Shown here: in pieces, positions 7,542 to 16,101 of the stretch
How the letters are laid out: each line of letters starts with the position of its first letter
Position numbering within the stretch: the first letter of the stretch is position 1
NCBI GenBank assembly: GCA_022013895.1
Contig: JAKLPK010000150.1
Location: 1 to 34,419, forward strand
From: Cellulomonas sp.
GTDB taxonomy: Bacteria > Actinomycetota > Actinomycetes > Actinomycetales > Cellulomonadaceae
Length of the DNA stretch: 34,419 nucleotides
Direction: 5' to 3'
Notes under the pieces: model-generated
The model's database searches: none
Seen by the model: the letters and a program-made list of their open reading frames with translations, nothing else
Told to the model about the DNA's origin: nothing
Position numbers and translations under genes: made by a program

Positions 7542-7973
7542 ATGCGGATCACCCCGGTCTACTACTACTCGTCGGCCTCGGGCCTGGTGCGGACCTTCGC
7601 CGAACGGCTCGACCGGCCGGTCTACAACCTGGCCGAGCGCGAGCACCGGCTCTCCGAGGTCGACGGGCCATGGGTGCTGCTCACCCCGTCGTACAAGACG
7701 GGCAACGACCGCAACGACACGATCCCCGAGGCCGTGCGGCGATTCCTGCGTTCAGCTCACAACCGGCGCGAGCTGGTCGCCGTGATGGGCTCGGGCAACC
7801 GGAACTTCGGCCGGCACTACCAGATGGCCGCCCGCGAGATCGCCCGCCGATCGGGCCGGCCCATGCTGTTCGAGTTCGAGCTCGCCGGGACCCCCTGGGA
7901 CGTCGAAGAGTGCCGGCACCTGCTCACCGAGCTCGACGAGGCCCTTGCCGCACGCCACGCCGGGGTCGCCTGA
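7542..7973 (+). CDS. nrdI: NrdI, flavodoxin-like activator of class Ib ribonucleotide reductase
   Basis: A 143-residue flavodoxin-like protein with the NrdI signatures: VYYYSSASGLVRTFAERL (FMN phosphate loop), a VLLTPSYKTG loop, and VAVMGSGNRNFGRHYQ, the GSGNRNFG segment diagnostic of the family, followed by PMLFEFELAGTPWDV. NrdI delivers oxidant to the dimanganese site of NrdF. ATG at 7542 gives the family's normal length; the frame is open upstream but has no earlier conserved sequence. The usual partners nrdH, nrdE and nrdF are not within this window, so this is an isolated copy here. A 16-bp tandem repeat array follows shortly after its stop. Confidence 0.93.
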   Translation: MRITPVYYYSSASGLVRTFAERLDRPVYNLAEREHRLSEVDGPWVLLTPSYKTGNDRNDTIPEAVRRFLRSAHNRRELVAVMGSGNRNFGRHYQMAAREIARRSGRPMLFEFELAGTPWDVEECRHLLTELDEALAARHAGVA

Positions 7974-8010
7974 GGCTGATCCGCGGGCCCGGCCCCGCGT
8001 CCTTGCCGAG

Positions 8011-8074
8011 GACTGGTGCGGGCCGGGCTGGTGCGGACCGGGGCTGGTGCGGACCGGGGCTGGAGCGGGTGCGG
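8011..8074. repeat. 16-bp tandem repeat array downstream of nrdI
   Basis: Four consecutive 16-bp units: GACTGGTGCGGGCCGG, GCTGGTGCGGACCGGG (twice, identical) and the degenerate GCTGGAGCGGGTGCGG. The array begins 37 bases after the nrdI stop and fills much of the 213-bp gap before the next gene. Confidence 0.85.
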
Positions 8075-8186
8075 GGGCTCAGCGGACGCGGGGGCTGATG
8101 CAGGCGCTGGGGACGGAGCGTGCGCGGTGGCTGGAGCGGGCGCCGGGGACGGGAACAGGTCGGCGCCCCGTGGGGTTGGGCCAGGC

Positions 8187-8612
8187 ATGACTGAGCCACA
8201 GCTGTTCGGCGACGAGCAGGTCGCTGCCTTCGAAGCGTCCGCCGGCGCCGAGGCCAACACACTGCGTGGGGTCCCGATCATCGTCCTCACGACCACCGGA
8301 GCCCGGTCGGGGGCCGTGCGCAAGGTTGCGCTGATGCGGGTGGAGCACGACGGGCGGTACGCCGTGGTCGCCTCCCGCGGCGGCGCGCCCGAGCACCCGG
8401 CCTGGTACCACAACCTGGTCACGCACCCGAGGGTGCAGCTGCAGGATGGCGCGGTCCGCCGCGAGTACATCGCGCGGGAGACCACCGGCGCCGACCGGGA
8501 CGACTGGTGGCGACGTTCGGTCGAGGTCTGGCCGGACTATGCGAGCTACCAGACGAAGACGACGCGCGTCATCCCAGTCCTCGTGCTCGACCCGGTCACC
8601 GACCCCAGCTGA
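8187..8612 (+). CDS. Deazaflavin (F420)-dependent nitroreductase family protein (Ddn-like)
   Basis: A 141-residue protein of the DUF385/deazaflavin nitroreductase family. The core [52 protein letters not shown] contains the expected L-T-T-x-G-x-R-S-G loop, the VAS-x-GG strand and the P-x-W-x-x-N-L helix that bind F420 or flavin in this family. Members reduce quinones or nitro compounds, or have unknown substrates. ATG at 8187 gives the normal family length; the upstream open frame runs through a tandem repeat array and is not coding. No F420 biosynthesis gene is visible in the window, so cofactor choice is inferred from the family. Confidence 0.85.
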   Translation: MTEPQLFGDEQVAAFEASAGAEANTLRGVPIIVLTTTGARSGAVRKVALMRVEHDGRYAVVASRGGAPEHPAWYHNLVTHPRVQLQDGAVRREYIARETTGADRDDWWRRSVEVWPDYASYQTKTTRVIPVLVLDPVTDPS

Positions 8613-8940
8613 GCGGCGGGACGGGCTGAGGGCAGCCGGGCCGAGGGTCGGTCCCGGCACGGCACGGGCTGAGTCCCGGCCAGGCGGAGTCGCGGCCAGG
8701 CTGAGTCGCGGCCAGGCAGAGTCCCAGCCAAGCGGAGTCCCAGCCAGGCTGAGCACCCAGGAGACCCGCCCGTCCAGCGGCGGGCCGCACGCCACGAACC
8801 GTCCCCGGTCCGCCCGGGCGCGACACACTCCCGCGCCTTCGGCGGGCGGGGCGCGGCGGACGGCAGACTGCCCCGGTGCCGTCCCACCACGTCCCTCGCT
8901 CGGACCCGACCGGGCGACCCAGCTCGCTGCGGCACCTCCG
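8613..8940. other. Gene-free gap of 328 bp containing a 16-bp tandem array
   Basis: No convincing gene on either strand. The first half carries the tandem array described separately and related GCTGAG-containing sequence that begins at the preceding stop codon. The second half is unremarkable GC-rich DNA that must contain the promoter of the next gene; I see no clear ribosome binding site. Confidence 0.6.
8671..8750. repeat. Five-unit 16-bp tandem repeat array
   Basis: Five contiguous 16-bp units beginning GAGTC, for example GAGTCGCGGCCAGGCT and GAGTCCCAGCCAGGCT, with substitutions only and no change of length. A sixth, more degenerate unit follows to 8766. The period is not a multiple of three and all reading through it appears non-coding. 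Confidence 0.9.
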
Positions 8941-9645
8941 GTGAGCCCCTTCCAGGCAGGTCGTCCTGCCGGGCGACGACGTCGGGTCTGGCCGTGGTTG
9001 CTCGTCGTCCTGGTCTGCGCAGGTCTGGGCCTCGGCGCACCTCAGTGGGCAGCGGCCCGCGACGCCGCACGGTTTCCGGTCCGCGCGACCGACCTGGCCG
9101 CGGGCCGTCAGACCCTGGCTGCGCTCGAGGTGCGGGACCGGGACCCTCTCGACGGGTACAGCCGCGACGAGTTCGGCACGGCCTGGGCTGACATCGACCA
9201 GAACGGGTGCGACACCCGCAACGACGTGCTCGCCCGCGACCTGACTGACGTCGTGCTCGATGCTGACGGGTGTCGCGTGCTGACCGGCACCCTCGACGAC
9301 CCGTACACCGGTGAGCGGATCGACTTCGTGCGGGGCGAGCGTTCCGCCGAGGTGCAGATCGACCACGTCGTCGCGCTCGCGGAGGCCTGGCGGACGGGGG
9401 CCGCGACCTGGGACGACGAGCGCCGGTTGGCCCTCGCCAACGACCCCGCCAACCTGCTCGCCGTGCAGGGCGCCGCGAACCAGTCGAAGGGGGCGGGCGA
9501 TGCGGCCGAGTGGTTGCCCGCCTCGGGCTACCGGTGCGCCTACGTGCTCGAGCAGATCCGGGTGAAGGCCGCGTACGGCCTGTGGGTCACATCGGACGAG
9601 CAGTCGGCGATGGCCCGGGTCCTGGCCGGCTGCCGCACCGCGTAG
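8941..9645 (+). CDS. Exported/membrane-anchored HNH nuclease domain protein (GmrSD C-terminal, DUF1524-like)
   Basis: From GTG 8941 the protein has 234 residues: an Arg-rich N-terminus (RPAGRRRRVWPW), a hydrophobic segment LLVVLVCAGLGLGAP acting as a signal or anchor, then a globular domain. The latter contains QNGCDTRNDVLARDL, VQIDHVVALAEAW and NDPANLLAVQGAANQSKG, the DH-x-V-x-L and N-x-x-x-K pattern of the extracellular DUF1524/GmrSD C-terminal HNH nucleases common in actinobacteria. The paired Cys residues suit an oxidising extracellular location. The start is uncertain because no ribosome binding site is obvious. A role in DNA uptake, nutrient recovery or competition is possible; no partner gene indicates which. 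Confidence 0.82.
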   Translation: MSPFQAGRPAGRRRRVWPWLLVVLVCAGLGLGAPQWAAARDAARFPVRATDLAAGRQTLAALEVRDRDPLDGYSRDEFGTAWADIDQNGCDTRNDVLARDLTDVVLDADGCRVLTGTLDDPYTGERIDFVRGERSAEVQIDHVVALAEAWRTGAATWDDERRLALANDPANLLAVQGAANQSKGAGDAAEWLPASGYRCAYVLEQIRVKAAYGLWVTSDEQSAMARVLAGCRTA

Positions 9646-9745
9646 AGCCGACACATCGCGGAGCCCCGCTGCACCACGAGCCTCGCTGCACCACGAGCCC
9701 CGCCGCACGGCGAGCCTCGCCGCACGGCGAGCCCGGCGGTACCAC
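9645..9745. repeat. 17-bp tandem repeat array starting at a stop codon
   Basis: Five contiguous 17-bp units from 9661 (GAGCCCCGCTGCACCAC, GAGCCTCGCTGCACCAC, two ending GCACGGC, one ending GTACCAC). They are preceded by a 16-bp degenerate unit whose first G is the last base of the TAG stop of the nuclease gene. It occupies half of the 209-bp gap before the next gene. Confidence 0.9.
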
Positions 9746-9854
9746 GTAGCCCTTCCGCGCCGTGGGGCGAGGGACCCGCCCCTCCGGCCGCCCTCTGGTG
9801 CGCGGCGCACCGTCGCCCTAGCCTGGATGAACCCTGAGACGAAGGGCACCAGCG

Positions 9855-10205
9855 ATGTGGGTGGTGGCGGTCGTGAGCCTCCTCGCGGGGGTCATGCTGT
9901 GCCTGACCGTCCTGACGGTGGTGGCCGAGCGGGTACGCCGACGTCCACCCCTCCACGACCCGTTCGCGACGCTCTGGTTGCAGAGCCGGCTGGCGGTCGT
10001 CGCCGAGCAGGTGCGGCTCCTCGAACGTGATCAGCACGCGTTCGCCCGGGCGCACCGGATGGCCGCGACCGAACAGGCCTACGACGCGCTGCTGGCCGAG
10101 GCATGCCAGATGGCGGGGATTGAGGTCCCGGGTGCACCGACGGGGGACCCTGAGGAGCGCTTCCGCGAGGAGGTCGAGCTGACCTCCCGCGGGTGGAGCT
10201 GGTGA
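9855..10205 (+). CDS. Small single-pass membrane protein, unknown function
   Basis: A 116-residue protein. The first 25 residues (VVAVVSLLAGVMLCLTVLTVV) form one membrane helix with a very short outside end. It is followed by ERVRRRPP and a helical, charged cytoplasmic part with LWLQSRLAVVAEQVRLLERD and AYDALLAEACQMAG. I do not recognise a family. GAAGGG eight bases before the ATG is a good ribosome binding site, and TAGCCT at about 9819-9824 could be the -10 box. It converges on sbcC with only 24 bases between stops. Confidence 0.7.
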   Translation: MWVVAVVSLLAGVMLCLTVLTVVAERVRRRPPLHDPFATLWLQSRLAVVAEQVRLLERDQHAFARAHRMAATEQAYDALLAEACQMAGIEVPGAPTGDPEERFREEVELTSRGWSW

Positions 10206-10229
10206 CCGGTCGGGTCGACCCCGGTGGCC

Positions 10230-13200
10230 TCACCCCGCACGGACCTGGAGCGTGCTCGAACCGTCCGCGAGGGGGCGCACCTCGACCCGGTCGGCGATGG
10301 CCTGCTTGAGGGTCTCGACGTGGGAGACCACGCCCACGGTCCGGCCTCCGGCGCGCAGGTGACCCAGCTCGGCGAGCACCTGGTCGAGCACGTGCGGGTC
10401 CAGGGAGCCGAAGCCCTCGTCGACGAAGAGCGTGCCGAGCTCCACCCCACCGGCCTCGGCGCTCACCACATCGGCCAGGCCGAGCGCCAGGCACAACGAG
10501 ACGTAGAACGTCTCACCGCCCGACAGGGTCCGCGGGTCGCGCAGGGCACCCGTCCAGTGGTCCTCGACCCGCATCGCCAGACCGGTCGCACGGGCGCGGA
10601 CATCCTCCTTCTGCTCGCTGGGCACCAGGGCGTACCGGCCGTCGGACATGGTGGTCAGGCGGGCGTTGGCCGCGGCCATCACGTCCTCGAAGCGCCGGAC
10701 CAGCACATACGTCGCGAGCGAGAGTCGACGGGCGTTGTCGGCGCCCTGGCCGCTGGCCAGACCGGCGAGCCGCACGACGGGTGCGTGCCGGGCGGTCGCG
10801 GCAGCCAGGGCCGCGGCCTCGGCGTGCACCACGGTGACGGCGGCTGCGGTGGCGACCGCGACCGCTGCCGCGACCACTGCCCGGGACCGCGCGTCGTCGG
10901 CGGCCGCGCGCGCCTGCTGCAGGACGGCCCGCAGGCCGGGCAGACCGAGGTCTGCGTCGTCGGGGAGGTGGGCCACCTGGTCGAGCGCCGGGTCGGCGAG
11001 ACCGGCGTCCACCTGGGTGCGCGCCGCGAGATGCGCGGCGACGGCCTGCTCCAGGGCGACGAGCCGTTCGCCGTCGCCTGCGGCGAGGACCGCCTGCTCG
11101 GCACCGGCCAGGTCACGGGCGGCTAGCTCCCGGGACAGCTCGGCCTCACGGCGAACCAGGTCGCCCCGGGCTGCGTCGAGCCGGGCGAGGGCCCTCATCA
11201 GGTCCGCGGCGCCGCGCGCTCGGGCCCGCACCCCGGCGTGCCGGGCCGCGACGCTTCCGTGCTCGGCGCGAGCAGCCGCGACCTCGGACTGTTCGGCGGC
11301 CAGTCGCTCGCGCAGCGCCGCCCACGACGCCTCGTACCCGCTGCGCAGGGCTTCCGCCTGGGCGCGCTGCTGCTCCCGGGCGCGGGTCGTCGCATCGAAC
11401 CCGTCGAGCTCGGCAGTGAGGCGCACCACCTGCGCGGCGGCCCGCTCGCACCGCGCGACCCCGGCACGGGTCACGGCGAGCAGCTCGGTGGCGGCAGCCA
11501 CGTCCCGCCCGTCGGCGCGCTGCGCCAGCGTGCGCACGCGCTCGTCGAGGCGCTCGGCTGATGCGGCGAGGTCCGCCACCTGCTGCTCGGCCGTCCGACG
11601 CCGCCGCTCGGCGCCCTGCACAGCGGCCGCATCGACGTGGTCGACGGCCAGCGCCGCGGGCGACGGGTGCTCCACCGCGCCGCACACCGGGCACGGTTCA
11701 CCCGGCCGCAGATCCCCGGCCAGCTCACCGGCCAGACCCGCGATCCGAGCCGTGCGCAGCCTGCTCTCGGCGTCGATCGCGGTGAACGCCTGCTCGCGGG
11801 CTGCGGCGAGCAGACCGGTCGTGGTCGCCTGCTCGGTCCGGGCGGTGCCCAGCGCCCGCACGGCGTCGAGCACCTCCTGGGCCGCGGTGGCCTGTGCAGC
11901 GAGGGCACCGAGGGTCCCCGCCTCGTCCCGGGCCTTCGCGAGTGCGCCGACGAGCGCCTCGCGACCGGCCGGCCTTGCCGCCAGCCAGCTGTCGTGCTCG
12001 GCCAGCGCGGTGCTCACCTCGTCCACCGAACGGGCGGCGGTCTGCTCCTCGCGGCTGCGTTCGGCCAGCCCCGACTCCAGCGCGACCGCTCGTTCGAGGG
12101 TCGCCGCGAGCGTGAGCGAGCGGGTGTGCAGCTCCGTGAGCAGCCGCACCGCCTCAGGGCCCTGCCCGTCCCGGTCCAGGGCGCCGGCCAGGTCGTCGCG
12201 CAGGTCGGCCGGGGCGGCGTCCCACGACGCGGCGAACGATGCGGACTCGGTGCGCTCGGCGGCACGGGCCTCCTGGGCCGCCGAGATGAGCGGGACCACC
12301 TCCCGGGCAACCCGGGCCCGGGCGAGCTCGGCGACCTGACCGGCGTGGTCGGCGGTGGCCTCGTCGAGGGCTCGGGAGCGTTCGTGCAGACCCGCGCGGG
12401 TCCGGACGAGACCATCGAGGAGCTCGGCCCGCCGAGCCTCGTCCTCGGCCCGGACTGCGGCCTGGGCCGCGCTCTCAGCGGCCGCCCGGAGGGTCTCGGC
12501 GGCCCGCTCACGCTCCGCGCCCAACGGGTCGACGATGGCCGCGACCTGATCCACCAGTCGTCCGGCCTCGCGCAGTCCGGCCGGTGCGGCCGCTTCCACG
12601 GCGGCGCGCAACGCCGCGGCGGACGTCGGCCACGAGGGCCACGAGGGCCACGAGGGCGACGAGGGCGACGAGCCTTCCGGTTCGACCACAGGTTCGGCCT
12701 CCGGCAGCCGCGCGGCCCCCGCGAGCCCGGCGGCCGACGCGACCAGGCCGGTGCGACCCTGCTCGATCGCCCGGTCGCCCTCGCGCCGCAGCTCACCGAG
12801 CCGATCGGCCAGGCGTTCATAGAGCTGGGTGCCGAAGATGCGCTGGAGCAGTCCGCGGCGGTCCTCGGGCGCCGCGCGCAGGAACCGCGCGAACTCGCCT
12901 TGCGGGAGGACCACCGTCTGGGCGAACTGGGCCCGGTCCAGGCCGATGAGCCGGACGATCTCGGCGCCGGCCTCGTCCAGCCGGTTGGCCAGCGGCACCC
13001 CGATCGTGTCGAGCTCATCGGGTGTGGCGGGGGTGGCAGCGGCGTCGGGCGGCAGCCTCCAGAGCCGCACGCTCGCCTGAGCAGTCGTCGTCCCGGCACC
13101 ACGCCGCTTGGCCCGCTGGTAGGCCGGGGTGCGCCGCACCCGGAACACCCCCGCCGGTACCTCGAAGACCAGGTCGACGAAGGTCTCGGTGTCGTCGGCG

Positions 13201-13412
13201 GCGAATGACGACCGCATCCGGTCGTCACTGGCCTGCTCACCTGCGACCTTGCCGTAGAGCGCGAACACGATGGCGTCGATGATCGTCGACTTGCCGGCGC
13301 CCGTCGGACCTTCCAGCAGGAACAACCCACCGGCGCCGAGCTCGGCCAGGTCGAGGGTGTGCCGCCCGGCGAACGGTCCGACGGCCTGCAGCGTGAGGGT
13401 GTGCAGGTGCAT
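10230..13412 (-). CDS. sbcC: Exonuclease subunit SbcC (SMC-like ATPase)
   Basis: A 1060-residue Rad50-type protein. Walker A GPTGAGKSTI is at residues 35-44, the zinc hook CPVC at about residue 573 in the middle of two long Ala/Glu/Arg-rich coiled coils, the signature LSGGE at about 962 and Walker B LFVDEGFGSLD at about 990-1000. With SbcD it forms the ATP-driven nuclease that trims hairpins and protein-blocked DNA ends. Its ATG shares its A with the TGA stop of sbcD (TGATG), so it is coupled. One coiled-coil stretch at about residues 248-260 is a run of Ser-Pro-Ser/Trp triplets encoded by 9-bp direct repeats (about 12637-12670). This is unusual inside a coiled coil and probably forms a flexible break. 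Confidence 0.96.
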   Translation of the reverse strand: MHLHTLTLQAVGPFAGRHTLDLAELGAGGLFLLEGPTGAGKSTIIDAIVFALYGKVAGEQASDDRMRSSFAADDTETFVDLVFEVPAGVFRVRRTPAYQRAKRRGAGTTTAQASVRLWRLPPDAAATPATPDELDTIGVPLANRLDEAGAEIVRLIGLDRAQFAQTVVLPQGEFARFLRAAPEDRRGLLQRIFGTQLYERLADRLGELRREGDRAIEQGRTGLVASAAGLAGAARLPEAEPVVEPEGSSPSSPSWPSWPSWPTSAAALRAAVEAAAPAGLREAGRLVDQVAAIVDPLGAERERAAETLRAAAESAAQAAVRAEDEARRAELLDGLVRTRAGLHERSRALDEATADHAGQVAELARARVAREVVPLISAAQEARAAERTESASFAASWDAAPADLRDDLAGALDRDGQGPEAVRLLTELHTRSLTLAATLERAVALESGLAERSREEQTAARSVDEVSTALAEHDSWLAARPAGREALVGALAKARDEAGTLGALAAQATAAQEVLDAVRALGTARTEQATTTGLLAAAREQAFTAIDAESRLRTARIAGLAGELAGDLRPGEPCPVCGAVEHPSPAALAVDHVDAAAVQGAERRRRTAEQQVADLAASAERLDERVRTLAQRADGRDVAAATELLAVTRAGVARCERAAAQVVRLTAELDGFDATTRAREQQRAQAEALRSGYEASWAALRERLAAEQSEVAAARAEHGSVAARHAGVRARARGAADLMRALARLDAARGDLVRREAELSRELAARDLAGAEQAVLAAGDGERLVALEQAVAAHLAARTQVDAGLADPALDQVAHLPDDADLGLPGLRAVLQQARAAADDARSRAVVAAAVAVATAAAVTVVHAEAAALAAATARHAPVVRLAGLASGQGADNARRLSLATYVLVRRFEDVMAAANARLTTMSDGRYALVPSEQKEDVRARATGLAMRVEDHWTGALRDPRTLSGGETFYVSLCLALGLADVVSAEAGGVELGTLFVDEGFGSLDPHVLDQVLAELGHLRAGGRTVGVVSHVETLKQAIADRVEVRPLADGSSTLQVRAG

Positions 13413-14569
13413 CAGGCGCCCGCCGACGCGGCCAGCACGTCCTCGTAGGCGCGGGCCAGCACGGCGCTCTCCGCGGCGTCCGGCCGGGCGCCCGTCACGT
13501 GCGCGACGAAGTCGGCGGCCACGAGCAGCGGGTCCGTCGCCTCGTTCACGGCGGCGGCGCGGGCCACGGTGGACGCACCGACCGGTTGATGCTGCACCAC
13601 GAGCGCATGCGCGAACCGTTCGCGGACCCGGCGGTACAGGTCGGGCGGGCGCGCGGCATCGGTCACCGTCACCTTGAGCCAGTCCTCGAGGTACGGCTCA
13701 CCACCCGCTCCGAGCAGCTCGTCGAGCGGACCGGTCACCTCGGAGAGCCGCCTGGGCACGGGTGCGGGAACGAGCGTGGTGCGTACCCCCGCCTCGTCCA
13801 GCTCGACCAGGACGGTCGACTTGGGGACGGTGCGCTCGGAGAACGAGTAGGCCAACGGGGAGCCGCTGTACCGCAGCACCGTGCCCGCCGGGCCGCTGAT
13901 CTGCTGCGGGGAGTGCAGATGGCCGAGCGCGACGTAGTCGATCCCCGCGAAGACCCCGGCCGTCACCTGGTCGACCCCACCGACCCGGATGTCCCGCTCC
14001 GACTCGCTGGCCTCGCCGCCGACGACGAACGCATGCGCTGCGACGACGGAGCGGAACCGCCGCCCCCCGGCGGACCTGGTCGCCAGATCGGCCCGCACCC
14101 GGCCGAGCGCCGCGGCGACCACCGCCTCGTGGCTGCGCGGGAGCGGCCCGTCGTCACCGCCGAGCTCGGCCCGCGTGAAGTCCGGATCAAGATAGGGCAG
14201 CCCGTACACGAGGACGTCGTCGGGCAGCTCGACGGGGGTCGCCAGCTCGGCCACCCGGGTGCGCAGCCGGACGCGTTCGCGCATGAGCGCCGAACCGAAG
14301 CCCAGCCTGGTCGCCGAGTCGTGGTTGCCACAGGTGAGCACGACGGTGGTGTGCTCGGCCAGGCGCGCGAGCGTCTCCGAGAGCAGCGTCACGGCCTCGA
14401 CCGGCGGGATCGCCCGGTCGTACACGTCACCCGCGACCACCACGGCGTCGACCCGCTCGGCCGCGGCCAGGTCGATGAGGTGGTCGGTGTAGGCGGCCTG
14501 GTGCCCCAGCAGGTCGACCCCGTGCAGGCTGCGGCCCAGGTGCCAGTCGGACGTGTGCAGCAGCCTCAT
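13412..14569 (-). CDS. sbcD: Exonuclease subunit SbcD (Mre11-like metallophosphatase)
   Basis: A 385-residue protein with the full metallophosphatase motif set: TSDWHLGRSLHG (residues 6-17), VVAGDVYDRA, TCGNHDSATRLGF, a His in AAHAFVVGG, and GHLHSPQ near residue 218. These bind the two Mn2+ ions of the nuclease site. It is the first gene of the sbcD-sbcC pair. The ATG at 14569 follows TAACGT by eight bases, suggesting a leaderless transcript, and there is no Shine-Dalgarno sequence. Length is normal for the family. Confidence 0.96.
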   Translation of the reverse strand: MRLLHTSDWHLGRSLHGVDLLGHQAAYTDHLIDLAAAERVDAVVVAGDVYDRAIPPVEAVTLLSETLARLAEHTTVVLTCGNHDSATRLGFGSALMRERVRLRTRVAELATPVELPDDVLVYGLPYLDPDFTRAELGGDDGPLPRSHEAVVAAALGRVRADLATRSAGGRRFRSVVAAHAFVVGGEASESERDIRVGGVDQVTAGVFAGIDYVALGHLHSPQQISGPAGTVLRYSGSPLAYSFSERTVPKSTVLVELDEAGVRTTLVPAPVPRRLSEVTGPLDELLGAGGEPYLEDWLKVTVTDAARPPDLYRRVRERFAHALVVQHQPVGASTVARAAAVNEATDPLLVAADFVAHVTGARPDAAESAVLARAYEDVLAASAGA

Positions 14570-14600
14570 GGCGGTCGACGTTAGCCGCGTCCGCCCACAC

Positions 14601-14642
14601 CGCCGTCAGAGGGCCCCGCCGTCAGAGGGCCCCGCCGTCAGA
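14601..14642. repeat. 16-bp tandem repeat spanning a stop codon
   Basis: Two identical units of CGCCGTCAGAGGGCCC followed by a 10-base partial third unit. On the minus strand the third unit contains the TGA stop of the STAS gene (14638-14640), and the two extra units repeat that stop context. It lies in the gap before sbcD. Confidence 0.85.
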
Positions 14643-14973
14643 ACGCCTCGGAGCGGATCGACCCCGCCATGCCGATCATCTCGAGCGCATCGCCGAGCAC
14701 CCGTTGCGGGTCGCGCAGCCGCAGATCGAGCCCCGCCTCGCGCAGTGCCCGGGCCAGCTGGAGCACGAACGCCAGCCCGGAGGAGTCGACGAACGTGGTC
14801 CGGCTCGCATCGACCACGACGGGCTGCCCGGCCATGAGCGCCAACCCCATCGAGTCGCTGGCCTGCTGACGCAGCGCCGAGTCGATCGCACCGACCAGAT
14901 GGACGCACGTGTCAGGGCCTTCGGCCTCGACCCGGATCGTGCCCTCGGTCGCCCGATCATGCAGGTCCGTCAT
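14638..14973 (-). CDS. STAS-domain protein (anti-sigma factor antagonist type)
   Basis: A 111-residue single STAS domain. VVVDASRTTFVDSSGLAFVLQ holds the phosphorylation-site context, with the DSSG serine at about residue 63, as in SpoIIAA/RsbV-type antagonists; TCVHLVGAIDSAL is the first strand pair. Such proteins bind and sequester anti-sigma kinases when unphosphorylated. No RsbW-type kinase or sigma factor gene is next to it, so its partner is elsewhere. ATG 14973 was chosen because GAGGAG lies about 10 bases upstream; the longer frame has no better start. Confidence 0.88.
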   Translation of the reverse strand: MTDLHDRATEGTIRVEAEGPDTCVHLVGAIDSALRQQASDSMGLALMAGQPVVVDASRTTFVDSSGLAFVLQLARALREAGLDLRLRDPQRVLGDALEMIGMAGSIRSEAF

Positions 14974-15076
14974 CGCCTCGTCGCTCCTCGAGCCTGCCCG
15001 GCCGAAGGCCGGCGCCTGCGCCACGTTGCACAGGGCAAGGTCCCTACTCTGCCATCCCACCGCGCCGACGGGGACC

Positions 15077-15895
15077 TCAGCCGCAGCTTCCGGGGACGGG
15101 CTGGTAGCCGTTCTGCGGCGACGCCACCATCGTGGTGCTGCCCAGGGTCGCGTCGAGGCACGGCGCACCACCCGCGGCGTCGACGACGAGCCGCACGCTG
15201 ACGTCCCCGGTCGCGGGTGCCGTCGAGTCGAGCGCCATGGGGAACGCCCCGTTGCGCGCCTGGGTCGTCAGCAGCCAGTCACGTGTGCTGCCCAGCGCCG
15301 AGGTCACCTGGGTCTCCTGGGCGATCTGGCGCTGGTTGAGGTAGACGGGGACGACGATGGAGGCCGCCAGCACGCTGAGCACCGCGGCCATCAGGGAGAT
15401 CAGCAGGCCCGCGACGGCGAGGCCACGCCCGCGGGAGCCCGGCCGACCGGTGCGGGCCAGCCCGACGATGCTGAGCACCAGCCCGACGGGCCACATCAGG
15501 AACGAGCAGATGAACCCGGCCACCGCCGTGGGCTCGGTGCGGGGGGTGACGAAGCCGCCCGCCGGGCCGACGGGCCGGCCGTAGCCGGTTCCCGCACCGC
15601 CGAACCGGCCGGGCCCGGCCATCGCCGACGGTCCGCTCGGCGACCACGAGGCGGCTGCCGGCCCCACGGGGAAGCCCGCGGCCGGGGGGAACGGCGGCTG
15701 GCCGGGCTGGGTCGGCACCCCGGGCTGGGTGGGCGCCCCGGGCTGGGTCGGCATCCCGGGCTGGGTGGGCGCCCCGGGTTGCCCGAGGGCGGTGCTCTGC
15801 GCGAACCCCGGGCCGTCGGGCAGCCATGCGGCAGGCGTGCCGTCCGCCTGCCAGCCGGACGGGCGCTGCGCGCCGGGCGGGGTGCTGCCGACCAT
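15077..15895 (-). CDS. Pro/Gly-rich membrane protein with DUF4190-like hairpin
   Basis: A 272-residue protein. The first 110 residues are Pro/Gly/Gln-rich, with five six-residue repeats of the type TQPGxP (18-bp DNA period). A membrane pair follows: AVAGFICSFLMWPVGLVLSIVGLA and LAVAGLLISLMAAVLSVLAASIVV joined by a basic loop, the layout of DUF4190. The C-terminal 85 residues are extracytoplasmic and carry a Cys pair (APCLDA, PGSCG). TQVTSALGSTRDWLLTTQ after a YLNQRQIA stretch is vaguely pilin-like, but I cannot assign it. ATG 15895 is preceded by GGAGGAG at seven bases, a clear ribosome binding site. It is divergent from hrpA. Confidence 0.82.
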   Translation of the reverse strand: MVGSTPPGAQRPSGWQADGTPAAWLPDGPGFAQSTALGQPGAPTQPGMPTQPGAPTQPGVPTQPGQPPFPPAAGFPVGPAAASWSPSGPSAMAGPGRFGGAGTGYGRPVGPAGGFVTPRTEPTAVAGFICSFLMWPVGLVLSIVGLARTGRPGSRGRGLAVAGLLISLMAAVLSVLAASIVVPVYLNQRQIAQETQVTSALGSTRDWLLTTQARNGAFPMALDSTAPATGDVSVRLVVDAAGGAPCLDATLGSTTMVASPQNGYQPVPGSCG

Positions 15896-16029
15896 CGAGG
15901 TCTCCTCCGGGGGTTCGCCGTGACCGCGGAGGGACACCGCGATCACGGGGCCAGTCGGCGGGGCGGCAGCCGCGATGAAGGCACCGACCGGGTGGAAACA
16001 CCGAGATCACGGTGCCTGCGCGGCAAGTT

Positions 16030-16059
16030 CACTCGTCCGGACCCGGGTCCGGACGAGTG
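16030..16059. promoter_or_regulatory. 30-bp perfect palindrome in the hrpA upstream region
   Basis: CACTCGTCCGGACCC is followed without any spacer by its exact reverse complement. It ends 42 bp before the hrpA GTG and just upstream of the -10-like GACAAT. Because the two flanking genes diverge, a terminator is unlikely and an operator for a dimeric repressor is the better explanation. Confidence 0.6.
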
Positions 16060-16101
16060 CCACGGAGAAACCCCCTGGCGCGGCCCTGGACAATGGGACC
16101 T

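Noticed and set aside
8011-9745. Possible CRISPR arrays
   Set aside because: The 16-17 bp units are directly adjacent with no unique spacers, and there are no cas genes. They are simple tandem repeats.
11637-13208. 523-codon plus-strand open frame inside sbcC
   Set aside because: It is antisense to well-conserved SbcC coiled-coil and head sequence, with low-complexity Gly/Arg translation.
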